Below, piece by piece: positions 1 through 6,147 of a DNA stretch of 7,441 nucleotides; within the stretch, counting starts at the first letter, position 1, and the number at the start of each line of letters is the position of its first letter. This stretch comes from JAYZQT01 sp964412235 (GTDB lineage: Bacteria > Pseudomonadota > Alphaproteobacteria > MPNO01 > UBA830). The translations under genes and the position numbers were made by a program. The DNA lies in assembly GCA_964412235.1 (NCBI GenBank), contig CAYPNT010000110.1, positions 1 through 7,441 on the forward strand, in the 5' to 3' direction. The notes under the pieces are model-generated. The model worked only from the letters and a program-made list of their open reading frames with translations. It made no database searches and had not been told where the DNA came from.

Positions 1-1
1 G

Positions 2-991
2 TGGAAGGTCGCTCCCGCTCTTGCCAGTGGCTGCACCGTGATACTCAAACCCGCAAGCAATACGCCCGTGACCTCCCTTTTGTTAGCAGAAATTACCCAA
101 GACACCGATCTACCGCCAGGTGTCCTCAACGTACTGCCTGGACCCGGCCGTGCACTCGGGGAACATATCGCAACACATCCCCTGATAAATAAAATAGCTT
201 TTACGGGCGAAGGGGTTACCGGCGCCGCAATCGTGAAAGCCGCCGCAAACGATATTAAGCGCGTATCACTTGAACTCGGAGGTAAAAGCCCGAATATTAT
301 TTTTTCGGATGCCAATCTTGAGAAGGCCGGGCAAGCGGCAATCAGTGCTGCATTTGGAAATGCGGGACAAAGCTGCTCCGCACGAACACGAATTCTTGTT
401 GAGGGCAAAGCACACGATGAAATATTAGAAACAATGCTTGCGGGCCTTAATAACTTTCAAATCGGAGACCCTATGGAACCCTCCACCGATATGGGCCCTA
501 TGGTGTCAGGAACCCAGTGGCAAAATGTTAAGGATTACGTTTCTATCGGCATGAATGAGGGCGCAACCCTCGTTTGTGGGGGTGACCGTCCAAAGGATCG
601 TCCTAACGGGCATTATTTTGAGCCAACAATTTTTAAAGATGTGCACAATTCAATGCGCATCGCACAAGAGGAAATTTTTGGGCCCGTGGTCGTAATAATC
701 CCATTTGACCAAGAAAGTGAGGCGATAGCCTTGGCTAATGACAGCCCCTACGGTCTCAATGCATCTGTTTGGACGCGCGACGTCAATCGGTCGCTTAGGA
801 TCGTGCGAGATTTAGAGTGTGGCATGGTAAGTGTGAACACCCATGGAAGTGCTAGTCGCTACAGCATCTTTACTCCTTTCGGCGGTGTGAAGAAATCAGG
901 TATAGGTCGAGAACTAGGAATGGAGGCCATGAACCTCTACACTGAGCCGAAAAATGTTATTATTGATATTTCCGATAGAAATACTGAATAG
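2..991 (+). CDS. NAD(P)-dependent aldehyde dehydrogenase, 5'-truncated by window edge
   Basis: This enzyme oxidises an aldehyde to its carboxylic acid with NAD(P)+ in the cytoplasm. The reading frame is open from base 2, so the true start and roughly the first 150 residues lie outside the window; the GTG at base 38 is an internal valine. Visible family landmarks in order are the W-K-x-x-P-A-L cofactor-domain segment at the edge, LKPA, FTGE, the general-base Glu in LELGGKSP (bases 272-274), the catalytic Cys in GQSCSA (bases 374-376), EEIFGPV, and PFGGVKKSG near the C terminus. Glu and Cys are 34 residues apart, the spacing known for the superfamily, so the active site looks intact. The sequence resembles the betaine aldehyde/aminobutyraldehyde group, but the substrate cannot be read from it. 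The TAG stop overlaps the ribosome binding site of the CinA-like gene, implying one transcript. Confidence 0.95.
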   Translation, partial: WKVAPALASGCTVILKPASNTPVTSLLLAEITQDTDLPPGVLNVLPGPGRALGEHIATHPLINKIAFTGEGVTGAAIVKAAANDIKRVSLELGGKSPNIIFSDANLEKAGQAAISAAFGNAGQSCSARTRILVEGKAHDEILETMLAGLNNFQIGDPMEPSTDMGPMVSGTQWQNVKDYVSIGMNEGATLVCGGDRPKDRPNGHYFEPTIFKDVHNSMRIAQEEIFGPVVVIIPFDQESEAIALANDSPYGLNASVWTRDVNRSLRIVRDLECGMVSVNTHGSASRYSIFTPFGGVKKSGIGRELGMEAMNLYTEPKNVIIDISDRNTE

Positions 992-996
992 GAAAA
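990..996 (+). promoter_or_regulatory. Ribosome binding site of the CinA-like gene, overlapping the aldehyde dehydrogenase stop
   Basis: The bases AGGAAAA form a Shine-Dalgarno-like stretch, with AGGAA ending 5 bases before the GTG at 1000. Its first two bases belong to the TAG stop of the upstream gene (989-991). This supports the GTG as the true start and suggests translational coupling of the two genes. Confidence 0.6.
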
Positions 997-999
997 CTC

Positions 1000-1488
1000 G
1001 TGTTTCCTGCAAAAACGATAGAACTCGCTACCGAAGTGCTTCAGAAAGCAGGTGCACGCAATAAGCGAGTAACGACTGTCGAAACGGTCACATCGGGCCT
1101 CGTGGCGGCGGCACTAACATCGGTGCCAGGTGCGTCAAATGTTATTGAACGGGGATTTATTCTTTATCACGAAAGCGCAAAAGCATCAGGCCTCGGGGTC
1201 GGCACAAAAGTTGCGGCTCAACACGGAGCGGTTAGTGCACCCGTCACATCCGGCTTAGCTGAGGGTGGTCTCGCAAACTCAACGGCGGACATCTCTATTG
1301 CCGTTACTGGTTACGCCGGGCCCACCGGTGGCAATGCAACAGACCCCATAGGAACGTGTTACGTTGCAGTGGCCTTAGAAGGGGAAGATACTGTTGTTGA
1401 AAGACATACGTTTAAGGGCGATCGAAACAGTATCAGGCTGGAAGCTGTAAATGCGGCACTAAGGTGTGCCGCCATCCGACTAAAATAA
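1000..1488 (+). CDS. Stand-alone CinA C-terminal domain protein (PncC-like) with altered signature motif
   Basis: This 162-residue protein matches the CinA C-terminal domain throughout. In PncC proteins that domain hydrolyses nicotinamide mononucleotide to nicotinic acid mononucleotide in pyridine nucleotide salvage. Seen here are VPGASNVIERGF (about 42-53), the Tyr56/Lys61 region (Y-x-x-x-x-K), HGAVS (75-79), VTGYAGPTGG (102-111) and PIGTCYVA (116-123). Length is typical of single-domain members, and the N-terminal MoCF-like domain of long CinA proteins is absent. The usual N-terminal ESCTGG motif reads E-T-V-T-S-G at residues 28-33, so the conserved Ser, proposed as the nucleophile, is Thr and Cys is Val. 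Activity is therefore doubtful or changed. The GTG start is supported by AGGAA 5 bases upstream and by coupling to the aldehyde dehydrogenase. The family call is firm; the amidohydrolase function is not. Confidence 0.88.
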   Translation: MFPAKTIELATEVLQKAGARNKRVTTVETVTSGLVAAALTSVPGASNVIERGFILYHESAKASGLGVGTKVAAQHGAVSAPVTSGLAEGGLANSTADISIAVTGYAGPTGGNATDPIGTCYVAVALEGEDTVVERHTFKGDRNSIRLEAVNAALRCAAIRLK

Positions 1489-1520
1489 TATTTAATAAAA
1501 CTATAACCTCGCGGAACAAG

Positions 1521-2507
1521 TCACACAGTGCGAGACTTTGCCTGAACGGCCAGCGCCTCCAGCGCCTCGCGAATGAGGGCGGGATGCATATTCCATCCAA
1601 TCCCAATTACGCTATTTCTATCGATTTTGGTACCTTTGTCTTCTAGTTCTACAACTGGGTGAACGGTGTCGCGAACGCATTGTAATACTACCGGATTTTC
1701 ATATCCTTTTAGAAATAAAATTCCCTTTATTCTCAATAAATTAGACCCATATTCTTCAAGTATTTTATCAATCCAATCCTGAACCACTAAAGGGTCTAAA
1801 ACACCTTCAAATGTGAACCCCACCGCCTCAAACTCGGTGGAACCATGGACCAACGAATTATCCACATTTTGCCCAGGTAATACATCAAAGCTGGCGTTAT
1901 GCAGGTTATTCAGGATATGAGTTAACTCATCGGGCACGCTGTCGATCGACCCATCAACAACAACCGCCGTTGGATTTATTTTAGAAATAATATTTTCCAG
2001 AGCATCTCTATCAGAACGAATTGAGATATCCGTCTTTGTTACGACAACAATATCCGCGGCACTCAACTGGAATCTGGGTTCAGGAAATTTCTCTAACACG
2101 TCACAACCCAACAAACTGTCTGCAACAGTAATTACTCGAGGAAATTGAAGTTTACGAGGCACACTAGGATGTTGGCTTAGAAGTTCTAAAACTGGATATG
2201 GATTGGCAGCACCCGAGGTCTCGATGATAATTCGTTTGGGTTCTGGTTCAACAGACAGCAATCTCGAAACACCTTCCGCAATACTTCCCCTTGGCTGGCA
2301 ACACAGGCACCCACCTTCAAGAAGAAAAATATCGTCACTCGCCCCTATAACCAGGTTATGATCAACACCGACAGCGCCAATTTCATTCATCAACACCGCC
2401 GTCCGTTCCATTCCAGGACATTTTAAAAGCCGGTTTAAAAAGGTTGTCTTGCCGCTTCCCAGAAAGCCCGTCAGTACGATAATTGGTATAGGTGTCGTGT
2501 TTTTCAT
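1521..2507 (-). CDS. COG0523/CobW-family GTPase, putative metal chaperone
   Basis: This 328-residue cytoplasmic G3E-family P-loop GTPase belongs to a group that delivers or manages metals such as zinc or cobalt for target enzymes. It shows the Walker A GFLGSGKTT (14-22), NEIGAVGVD switch region (41-49), metal-binding C-x-C-C (67-70, in GGCLCC), ETSG (96-99) and the base-recognition motif TKTD (157-160). The CobW C-terminal domain (about 226-322) includes LLRIKGILFLKG. The linker between the domains lacks the His-rich stretch common in zinc-handling members. A Walker-A-first start at residue 14 and AGAGG just upstream support the ATG at 2507, though the 3-base spacing is short. It converges on the CinA-like gene with a 32-base gap holding no clear terminator, and is divergent from the lipocalin-like gene. 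Its metal and client are unknown. Confidence 0.93.
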   Translation of the reverse strand: MKNTTPIPIIVLTGFLGSGKTTFLNRLLKCPGMERTAVLMNEIGAVGVDHNLVIGASDDIFLLEGGCLCCQPRGSIAEGVSRLLSVEPEPKRIIIETSGAANPYPVLELLSQHPSVPRKLQFPRVITVADSLLGCDVLEKFPEPRFQLSAADIVVVTKTDISIRSDRDALENIISKINPTAVVVDGSIDSVPDELTHILNNLHNASFDVLPGQNVDNSLVHGSTEFEAVGFTFEGVLDPLVVQDWIDKILEEYGSNLLRIKGILFLKGYENPVVLQCVRDTVHPVVELEDKGTKIDRNSVIGIGWNMHPALIREALEALAVQAKSRTV

Positions 2508-2534
2508 TAGCCTCTAACGCACAGCAGGAGAGTC

Positions 2535-2563
2535 AATAAACAGTTTCTAACCAAACTCTTCAA
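2535..2563 (-). promoter_or_regulatory. Possible sigma-70 promoter of the GTPase gene
   Basis: On the minus strand TTGAAG (2558-2563) and TTTATT (2535-2540) are separated by 17 bases and lie 28 bases or more upstream of the GTPase ATG. Both hexamers deviate from consensus, so this is only a candidate. The inverted repeat at 2566-2579 would sit immediately upstream of the -35 hexamer. Confidence 0.25.
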
Positions 2564-2565
2564 TC

Positions 2566-2579
2566 TGTTATACGTAACA
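2566..2579. promoter_or_regulatory. Inverted repeat in the divergent spacer, possible Fur/Zur-type operator
   Basis: The bases TGTTA-TACG-TAACA form 5-base perfect arms around 4 bases. Allowing one mismatch the arms extend to AT-c-TGTTA and TAACA-a-AT (2563-2582). TGTTAT/ATAACA half-sites are typical of proteobacterial Zur boxes, and COG0523 GTPases are often zinc-regulated. However, the spacing here is even rather than the classical odd spacing. The site lies between the GTPase (58 bases to its ATG) and the lipocalin-like gene (28 bases to its ATG), so it could control either or both. It also overlaps TGTTATACG, a weak extended -10 on the plus strand. Confidence 0.35.
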
Positions 2580-2607
2580 AATAACCGTTTCTCGCAGAAG
2601 ATATCAC

Positions 2608-3036
2608 ATGGACATAAGTAATTTATATGGAACCTGGGGCCTAAAGAGGTTTTGGTTTACCGATAACGCTGGTATCGAGGTTGATCCGTTGGGCACCGAC
2701 CCAATCGGGAACCTGATATTAGGAGAAGACACTCATTATGCTTTTACCATGATGCGCAAAGGCAGATCCACTTATCAAAACGGTGATGTCTTGGGTGGTA
2801 CATCGGAAGAAAAAATAGAAGCGGCTCAGGGTTATGTCTCCTTTGGCGGCAGATGGTCGCTGGATTACTCCACAATTTCGTTCACTGTAACTTACAGCTT
2901 ATTTCCAAATTGGGTTGGAGGAAGACAACGACGACACGTAAATTTGGAGAATGGTCTATTACTTCTCCAGACTTTAGAACCAATCTTGATGGCCGGAAAA
3001 ATGCACAAAGGTGCGGCGCGCTGGTATAAGTTATAA
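2608..3036 (+). CDS. Lipocalin-like domain protein (Lipocalin_5 type)
   Basis: This 142-residue protein has the pattern of the lipocalin-like family known from bacteria and fungi, small beta-barrel proteins that probably bind a small hydrophobic ligand; some members occur in secondary-metabolite clusters. Landmarks are the opening LYGTWGLKRF (6-15), PLGTDPIGNLIL (27-38), the MMRKGR segment (48-53), GYVSFGGRWSLD (75-86) and the diagnostic SLFPNWVG (97-104). Length is typical and the gene looks complete. No signal peptide or membrane segment is seen, so it should be cytoplasmic. The ATG is preceded at 7 bases by AGAAG, a modest ribosome binding site. It shares a 100-base divergent spacer with the GTPase gene. 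Its ligand and role are unknown. Confidence 0.82.
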   Translation: MDISNLYGTWGLKRFWFTDNAGIEVDPLGTDPIGNLILGEDTHYAFTMMRKGRSTYQNGDVLGGTSEEKIEAAQGYVSFGGRWSLDYSTISFTVTYSLFPNWVGGRQRRHVNLENGLLLLQTLEPILMAGKMHKGAARWYKL

Positions 3037-3170
3037 GAGCACTAAAGATTTATCTGAAAACTCTCCGGTAATAATCTTTTGCGATAACACCTGTAAAAAA
3101 CCAAATTGACAAAGGCCCTTTTAGACTAAAAATCATTTTTCTTTTCTATCTAATCCTTCACACCCATACG

Positions 3171-3998
3171 TTATTTATGAAGCCCCGTTGCTTCCTGATT
3201 AACCGAAGCGGAAACATATCTTGCGTAGCATTCCTGCATATATCTAAAAATTTCTGGATCGCGTTTCCGGACTGGAGTGGGATCAACATCCCAATGACCA
3301 AATTTGTCTTCTCCACGCACCAACCACGCCCCACGACGTCCAATTGTCGAACGAACATAAGTGGGAATAAAAAACAAAGCATAACCGATGCGTGGCCCAT
3401 CTGATTGATTAGTAAGGGACCCATGGATAGTGCGCTCGTTATGAAGCGAGAACTGACCAGCCATTAATTCGAGATCGACCGCACTACTTTCCTCGATATC
3501 CTCAATACTTTAGCCCCGCGCTAACAGGTTCTTTTCTTGAAATGTCTCAACATGCTGCCGTGCCTTTTCCTTGTGTGAACCCGGTATCACGCGCATACAA
3601 CCATTTGCCTGATTACTCTCGGTGAGAGCTATCCACGCCGTCACTTCCTCATGGGGTTTCAATCCAAAATATGCAGAGTCTTGGTGCCAGCTGACGTACT
3701 TTTGATCTTTCGCACCCTTGATCCAAAAGTTCGAGGCAAAAACGAGGATGTCTGGCCCAATAACGTCTTCCACCACATCTAGGATATTTGGGTTCTGAGC
3801 GAGTTCTACTAACTTTATAAAATACAGATGTGTCTTAAAATTCAAATCCTTTTCTATGCTAAGGCCTGTGTCATTCTCAAACTTTTCTAATTCGTCGAGA
3901 ATTTCGGTTGTGTATCGCAAAGATATCCCGTTCAAAGGTGATACAAACCCCTGTTCGCTGTAACCACGTAACTGCTCCGCGCTTAGACATTTTGGCAT
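3171..3998 (-). pseudogene. Phytanoyl-CoA dioxygenase (PhyH) family gene interrupted by one in-frame TAA
   Basis: Read through the stop, the frame encodes a 275-codon Fe(II)/2-oxoglutarate oxygenase, the normal size for bacterial PhyH proteins, which hydroxylate small carboxylates or CoA esters. The first part (codons 1-162, 3998-3513) has a typical start (MPKCLSAEQL, EQGFVSPL) and the iron ligands His105 and Asp107 in SWHQDS. The second part (codons 164-275, to 3171) holds the distal iron ligand His192 in RTIHGS and Arg203, the expected 2-oxoglutarate anchor. Codon 163 is TAA (3510-3512). Frame and similarity are continuous on both sides, so there is no indel. A truncated product would lack the third iron ligand. 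No clear Shine-Dalgarno precedes the ATG. The gene lies 189 bases downstream of the TRAP permease on the same strand. A sequencing error cannot be excluded, in which case this is an intact gene. Confidence 0.85.
3510..3512 (-). other. Premature TAA codon inside the PhyH-family gene
   Basis: The codon reads GGC-TAA-AGT on the minus strand, between NLLARG and SIEDIEES. PhyH relatives commonly have Gln after the Arg-Gly at this place, and CAA to TAA is a single transition. No ribosome binding site precedes Met179 (3464), so re-initiation of the C-terminal half is not supported. Confidence 0.75.
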
Positions 3999-4086
3999 TG
4001 GGTTTATAGCCCCATTTAAGAAATTATTTAATAACCCAAATTAACTACGGGTAGCTATTAGCAAGCTGCATTACCATCATCCTGAC

Positions 4087-4106
4087 GGTCAATTTCTTCA
4101 ATACTC
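4087..4106 (-). promoter_or_regulatory. Element upstream of the PhyH gene resembling one upstream of the TAXI gene
   Basis: On the minus strand this reads GAGTATTGAAGAAATTGACC and ends 88 bases before the PhyH ATG. A similar block at 7203-7221 ends 92 bases before the TAXI ATG; with a one-base gap they agree at 15 of 20 positions, including a shared TTGACC. This could be a regulator site or a promoter part. No good -10 hexamer follows the TTGACC here at 15-19 bases, so its role is uncertain. Confidence 0.3.
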
Positions 4107-4120
4107 TATATTCTAAGAGA

Positions 4121-4140
4121 CAATTAAAATCTTTAAATTG
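4121..4140 (-). terminator. Weak AT-rich inverted repeat after the TRAP permease
   Basis: On the minus strand CAATTTAAA pairs with TTTTAATTG with one mismatch and almost no loop, 48 bases after the permease stop. It has no GC-rich stem and only a short T-rich tail, so it is a poor terminator candidate. Transcription may well run on into the PhyH gene. Confidence 0.15.
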
Positions 4141-4187
4141 TATCTTAACTTGGACTTATCGGCACACATTTTAGAGTTATACAAAAT

Positions 4188-6137
4188 TTATTCCCTATTT
4201 TTCGTGTTACTTGCTATCAGAACACGACCTTTTGTACGCTCATAAATCAGAAGTACTACGCCAAACACCCCGCCCGTAACATTGAATATGACTGCGCTAT
4301 CAAATGCGTCGATAGGCAGAAGAGTGGCTATACCAGCAATCAAAAACCCAATTCGTAAAAACCAAGGTAAAAGCCGAACATAAAACCCCATCAGCCCAAT
4401 AGAAAATAGGCCTACGCCTATCATTGCTGTGACGACTGCAAAAACGACATCCTCTGCCGGCCCACGCATCAATAAGCTTGGTGAGATTACGAACAGAAAA
4501 GGAATAACATATGCAAGCCATCCAAACCGAACTGCAGCAAAGCCGGTTCTCATCGCGTCAGCGCGCGTCAAACTAGCTGCGGCAAAAGCAGCGATTGCAA
4601 CCGGCGGTGTGATCATTGACATCATCCCGAAATATAATGCGAATAGGTGGGCTGCCATTATATCTATGCCAACTTCCACAAGCGTCGGAGCAACCAAAGC
4701 CGCAACCAATACATAAACGCCAAGTGTTGGCATTCCCATTCCAAGAACAATACATATGATTGCAGAGAGAAATAAAAGGATAGCTACGTTGCCGCCACCA
4801 ATCTTCACTAGCGAATACGTTAACGCGAAGCCAAGACCCGACGTGTTCAGAAGCCCTATCATAAAACCCGCGACTGCCACAATCAGCAACAGTTCGATAC
4901 ATGAGAAGCCAGTCTCCCGCAGCGCGCGCCAGATCATGGAAATACCCGCCCGTTTTCCATCATACCCAAACACAAAAGCACAAACGAGCAGTACACCAAC
5001 AGCGTATAGCGCTCCTGTCTCAGGCTGCAAATGTGCTCCAAAAAGGGCGTAAACAAGGACGCCAAAGGGTAACGGGAAAAACCAGCCGGCCCGGAGAACA
5101 GGGATAACAAGCGGTATTTTATCCGCGGCTATGCGAGTTATGCCTGTCCGCGCCGCCTCAAGGTCTGTCAATATGAACAGAGCAAAATAATAGAGACACG
5201 CGGGTATCAATGCTGCAAGAACGACATCTGTATAAGGGACTTCTAAAAATTCTGCCATGACAAAGGCCGAAGCTCCCATCAAAGGGGGCATCAATTGCCC
5301 GCCAGTCGAAGCAACGGCTTCAATCGCACCAGCAGATTCCGCAGTATAACCTGAATCCCGCATCAACGGTATTGTAATGACACCCGTTGAAACCACATTC
5401 GATACAGCACTTCCTGATATTGTCCCAAATAGGCTCGACGCAACAACGGCGATCTTTGCTGATCCTCCGCGGTATCGCCCCATAGTGGCGGTGGCTACCC
5501 CAGTAAAAAAACTCGACCCGCCTGATTCAAACAACACTTGCCCAAGAAAAAGAAAACAAAGAACTACGGTTGTTCCTATCTTCATTGGCACGCCAAGCAG
5601 TGCCTGCGGGTCAAGCGCCAAGCCTATTACCAGATCCTTCACACCCACGTTCCGACCCTCTAGCTCACCCGGCAAATGGTGTCCCCACAACGCGTATATC
5701 AAGAAAACCAAAAGAATAATAACTAAGACCGGACCTGCCGTTCGACGAACCGCTTCAAAAATAAGTAATAACAGTAGAACACTTACAACGAGAACTCTCG
5801 GCGGTTGATAAGCAATTTCTTCCGCAAGCTCCGGATAATAGACGGCAACGTATCCAGCTGAACAAAATCCGATGATCGCAGCGACCGCATCGTACCAAGG
5901 CAACTTTCCAACAGTCGCTCTTCTCACCGGAACAGTTAGATAAGCTAGTGGCAACACAACCGCGATCATACCCGCGAGAAATTGTTCGGTGTAGAGAACC
6001 AAACCTATCATCGGATACAAGTCTGCTGCCCAACCGAGCGCAGCCAACGTCAACGTTGCTGCAAGTATAGAAACCAAGCTGCAGACCGGTGAACTTAGCC
6101 GATCTGCAGCCACACGCGTGGATGAATCCTTGGACAC
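4188..6137 (-). CDS. TRAP transporter fused permease (4TM + 12TM, DctQM-type)
   Basis: This 649-residue inner-membrane protein is the fused small and large membrane subunit of a TRAP transporter, as is typical for TAXI systems; it moves a substrate delivered by the periplasmic binding protein using an ion gradient. The N-terminal quarter (to about 150) has four or more hydrophobic spans. The DctM-like part follows with GSAVSNVVSTGVITIPLM (242-259), GGQLMPPLMGASAFVMAEF (279-297), GMGMPT (466-471) and MITPPVAIAAF (508-518); further hydrophobic segments run to about 632. The start is uncertain. The GTG at 6137 follows an in-frame TAA at 6141-6143 and has TAAGGA directly abutting it, leaving no normal spacing; a GTG at codon 9 (6113) is the alternative. 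It begins 10 bases after the TAXI stop, so the two form one operon. The substrate cannot be told from sequence. Confidence 0.95.
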   Translation of the reverse strand: MSKDSSTRVAADRLSSPVCSLVSILAATLTLAALGWAADLYPMIGLVLYTEQFLAGMIAVVLPLAYLTVPVRRATVGKLPWYDAVAAIIGFCSAGYVAVYYPELAEEIAYQPPRVLVVSVLLLLLIFEAVRRTAGPVLVIILLVFLIYALWGHHLPGELEGRNVGVKDLVIGLALDPQALLGVPMKIGTTVVLCFLFLGQVLFESGGSSFFTGVATATMGRYRGGSAKIAVVASSLFGTISGSAVSNVVSTGVITIPLMRDSGYTAESAGAIEAVASTGGQLMPPLMGASAFVMAEFLEVPYTDVVLAALIPACLYYFALFILTDLEAARTGITRIAADKIPLVIPVLRAGWFFPLPFGVLVYALFGAHLQPETGALYAVGVLLVCAFVFGYDGKRAGISMIWRALRETGFSCIELLLIVAVAGFMIGLLNTSGLGFALTYSLVKIGGGNVAILLFLSAIICIVLGMGMPTLGVYVLVAALVAPTLVEVGIDIMAAHLFALYFGMMSMITPPVAIAAFAAASLTRADAMRTGFAAVRFGWLAYVIPFLFVISPSLLMRGPAEDVVFAVVTAMIGVGLFSIGLMGFYVRLLPWFLRIGFLIAGIATLLPIDAFDSAVIFNVTGGVFGVVLLIYERTKGRVLIASNTKNRE

Positions 6138-6147
6138 TCCTTAAAAC

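Larger units (their letters stand above)
2534..2592 (+). repeat. Pair of imperfect 15-base direct repeats in the divergent promoter region
   Basis: CAATAAACAGTTTCT (2534-2548) and CAAATAACCGTTTCT (2578-2592) agree at 12 of 15 positions and are offset by 44 bases, about four helical turns. They bracket the inverted repeat, the second copy overlapping its right arm by two bases. They may be regulator half-sites, but chance similarity in AT-rich DNA is not excluded. Confidence 0.35.

Noticed and set aside
1000..1488. Competence-induced function (full CinA) for the small plus-strand protein
   Set aside because: Only the C-terminal domain is present; the N-terminal MoCF-like domain of true CinA is missing, so the competence name is not justified.
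1464..1646. 60-codon plus-strand frame over the convergent junction of the CinA-like and GTPase genes
   Set aside because: It overlaps the ends of two well-supported genes, and its translation is not recognisable.
3044..3079. AAAGATT/AATCTTT inverted repeat after the lipocalin-like gene as a terminator
   Set aside because: The arms are 7 AT-rich bases around a 22-base loop with only four T's after, too weak to call a terminator.
3158..3424. 88-codon minus-strand frame overlapping the C-terminal half of the PhyH gene
   Set aside because: It is out of frame with the recognisable oxygenase sequence, which continues in the frame of the upstream half; there is no frameshift to explain.
5377..5808. 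143-codon open frame on the plus strand inside the permease gene
   Set aside because: It is antisense to a conserved membrane protein, its translation has no family features, and similar shorter antisense frames occur at 4429-4716 and 4756-5052 by the same codon bias.
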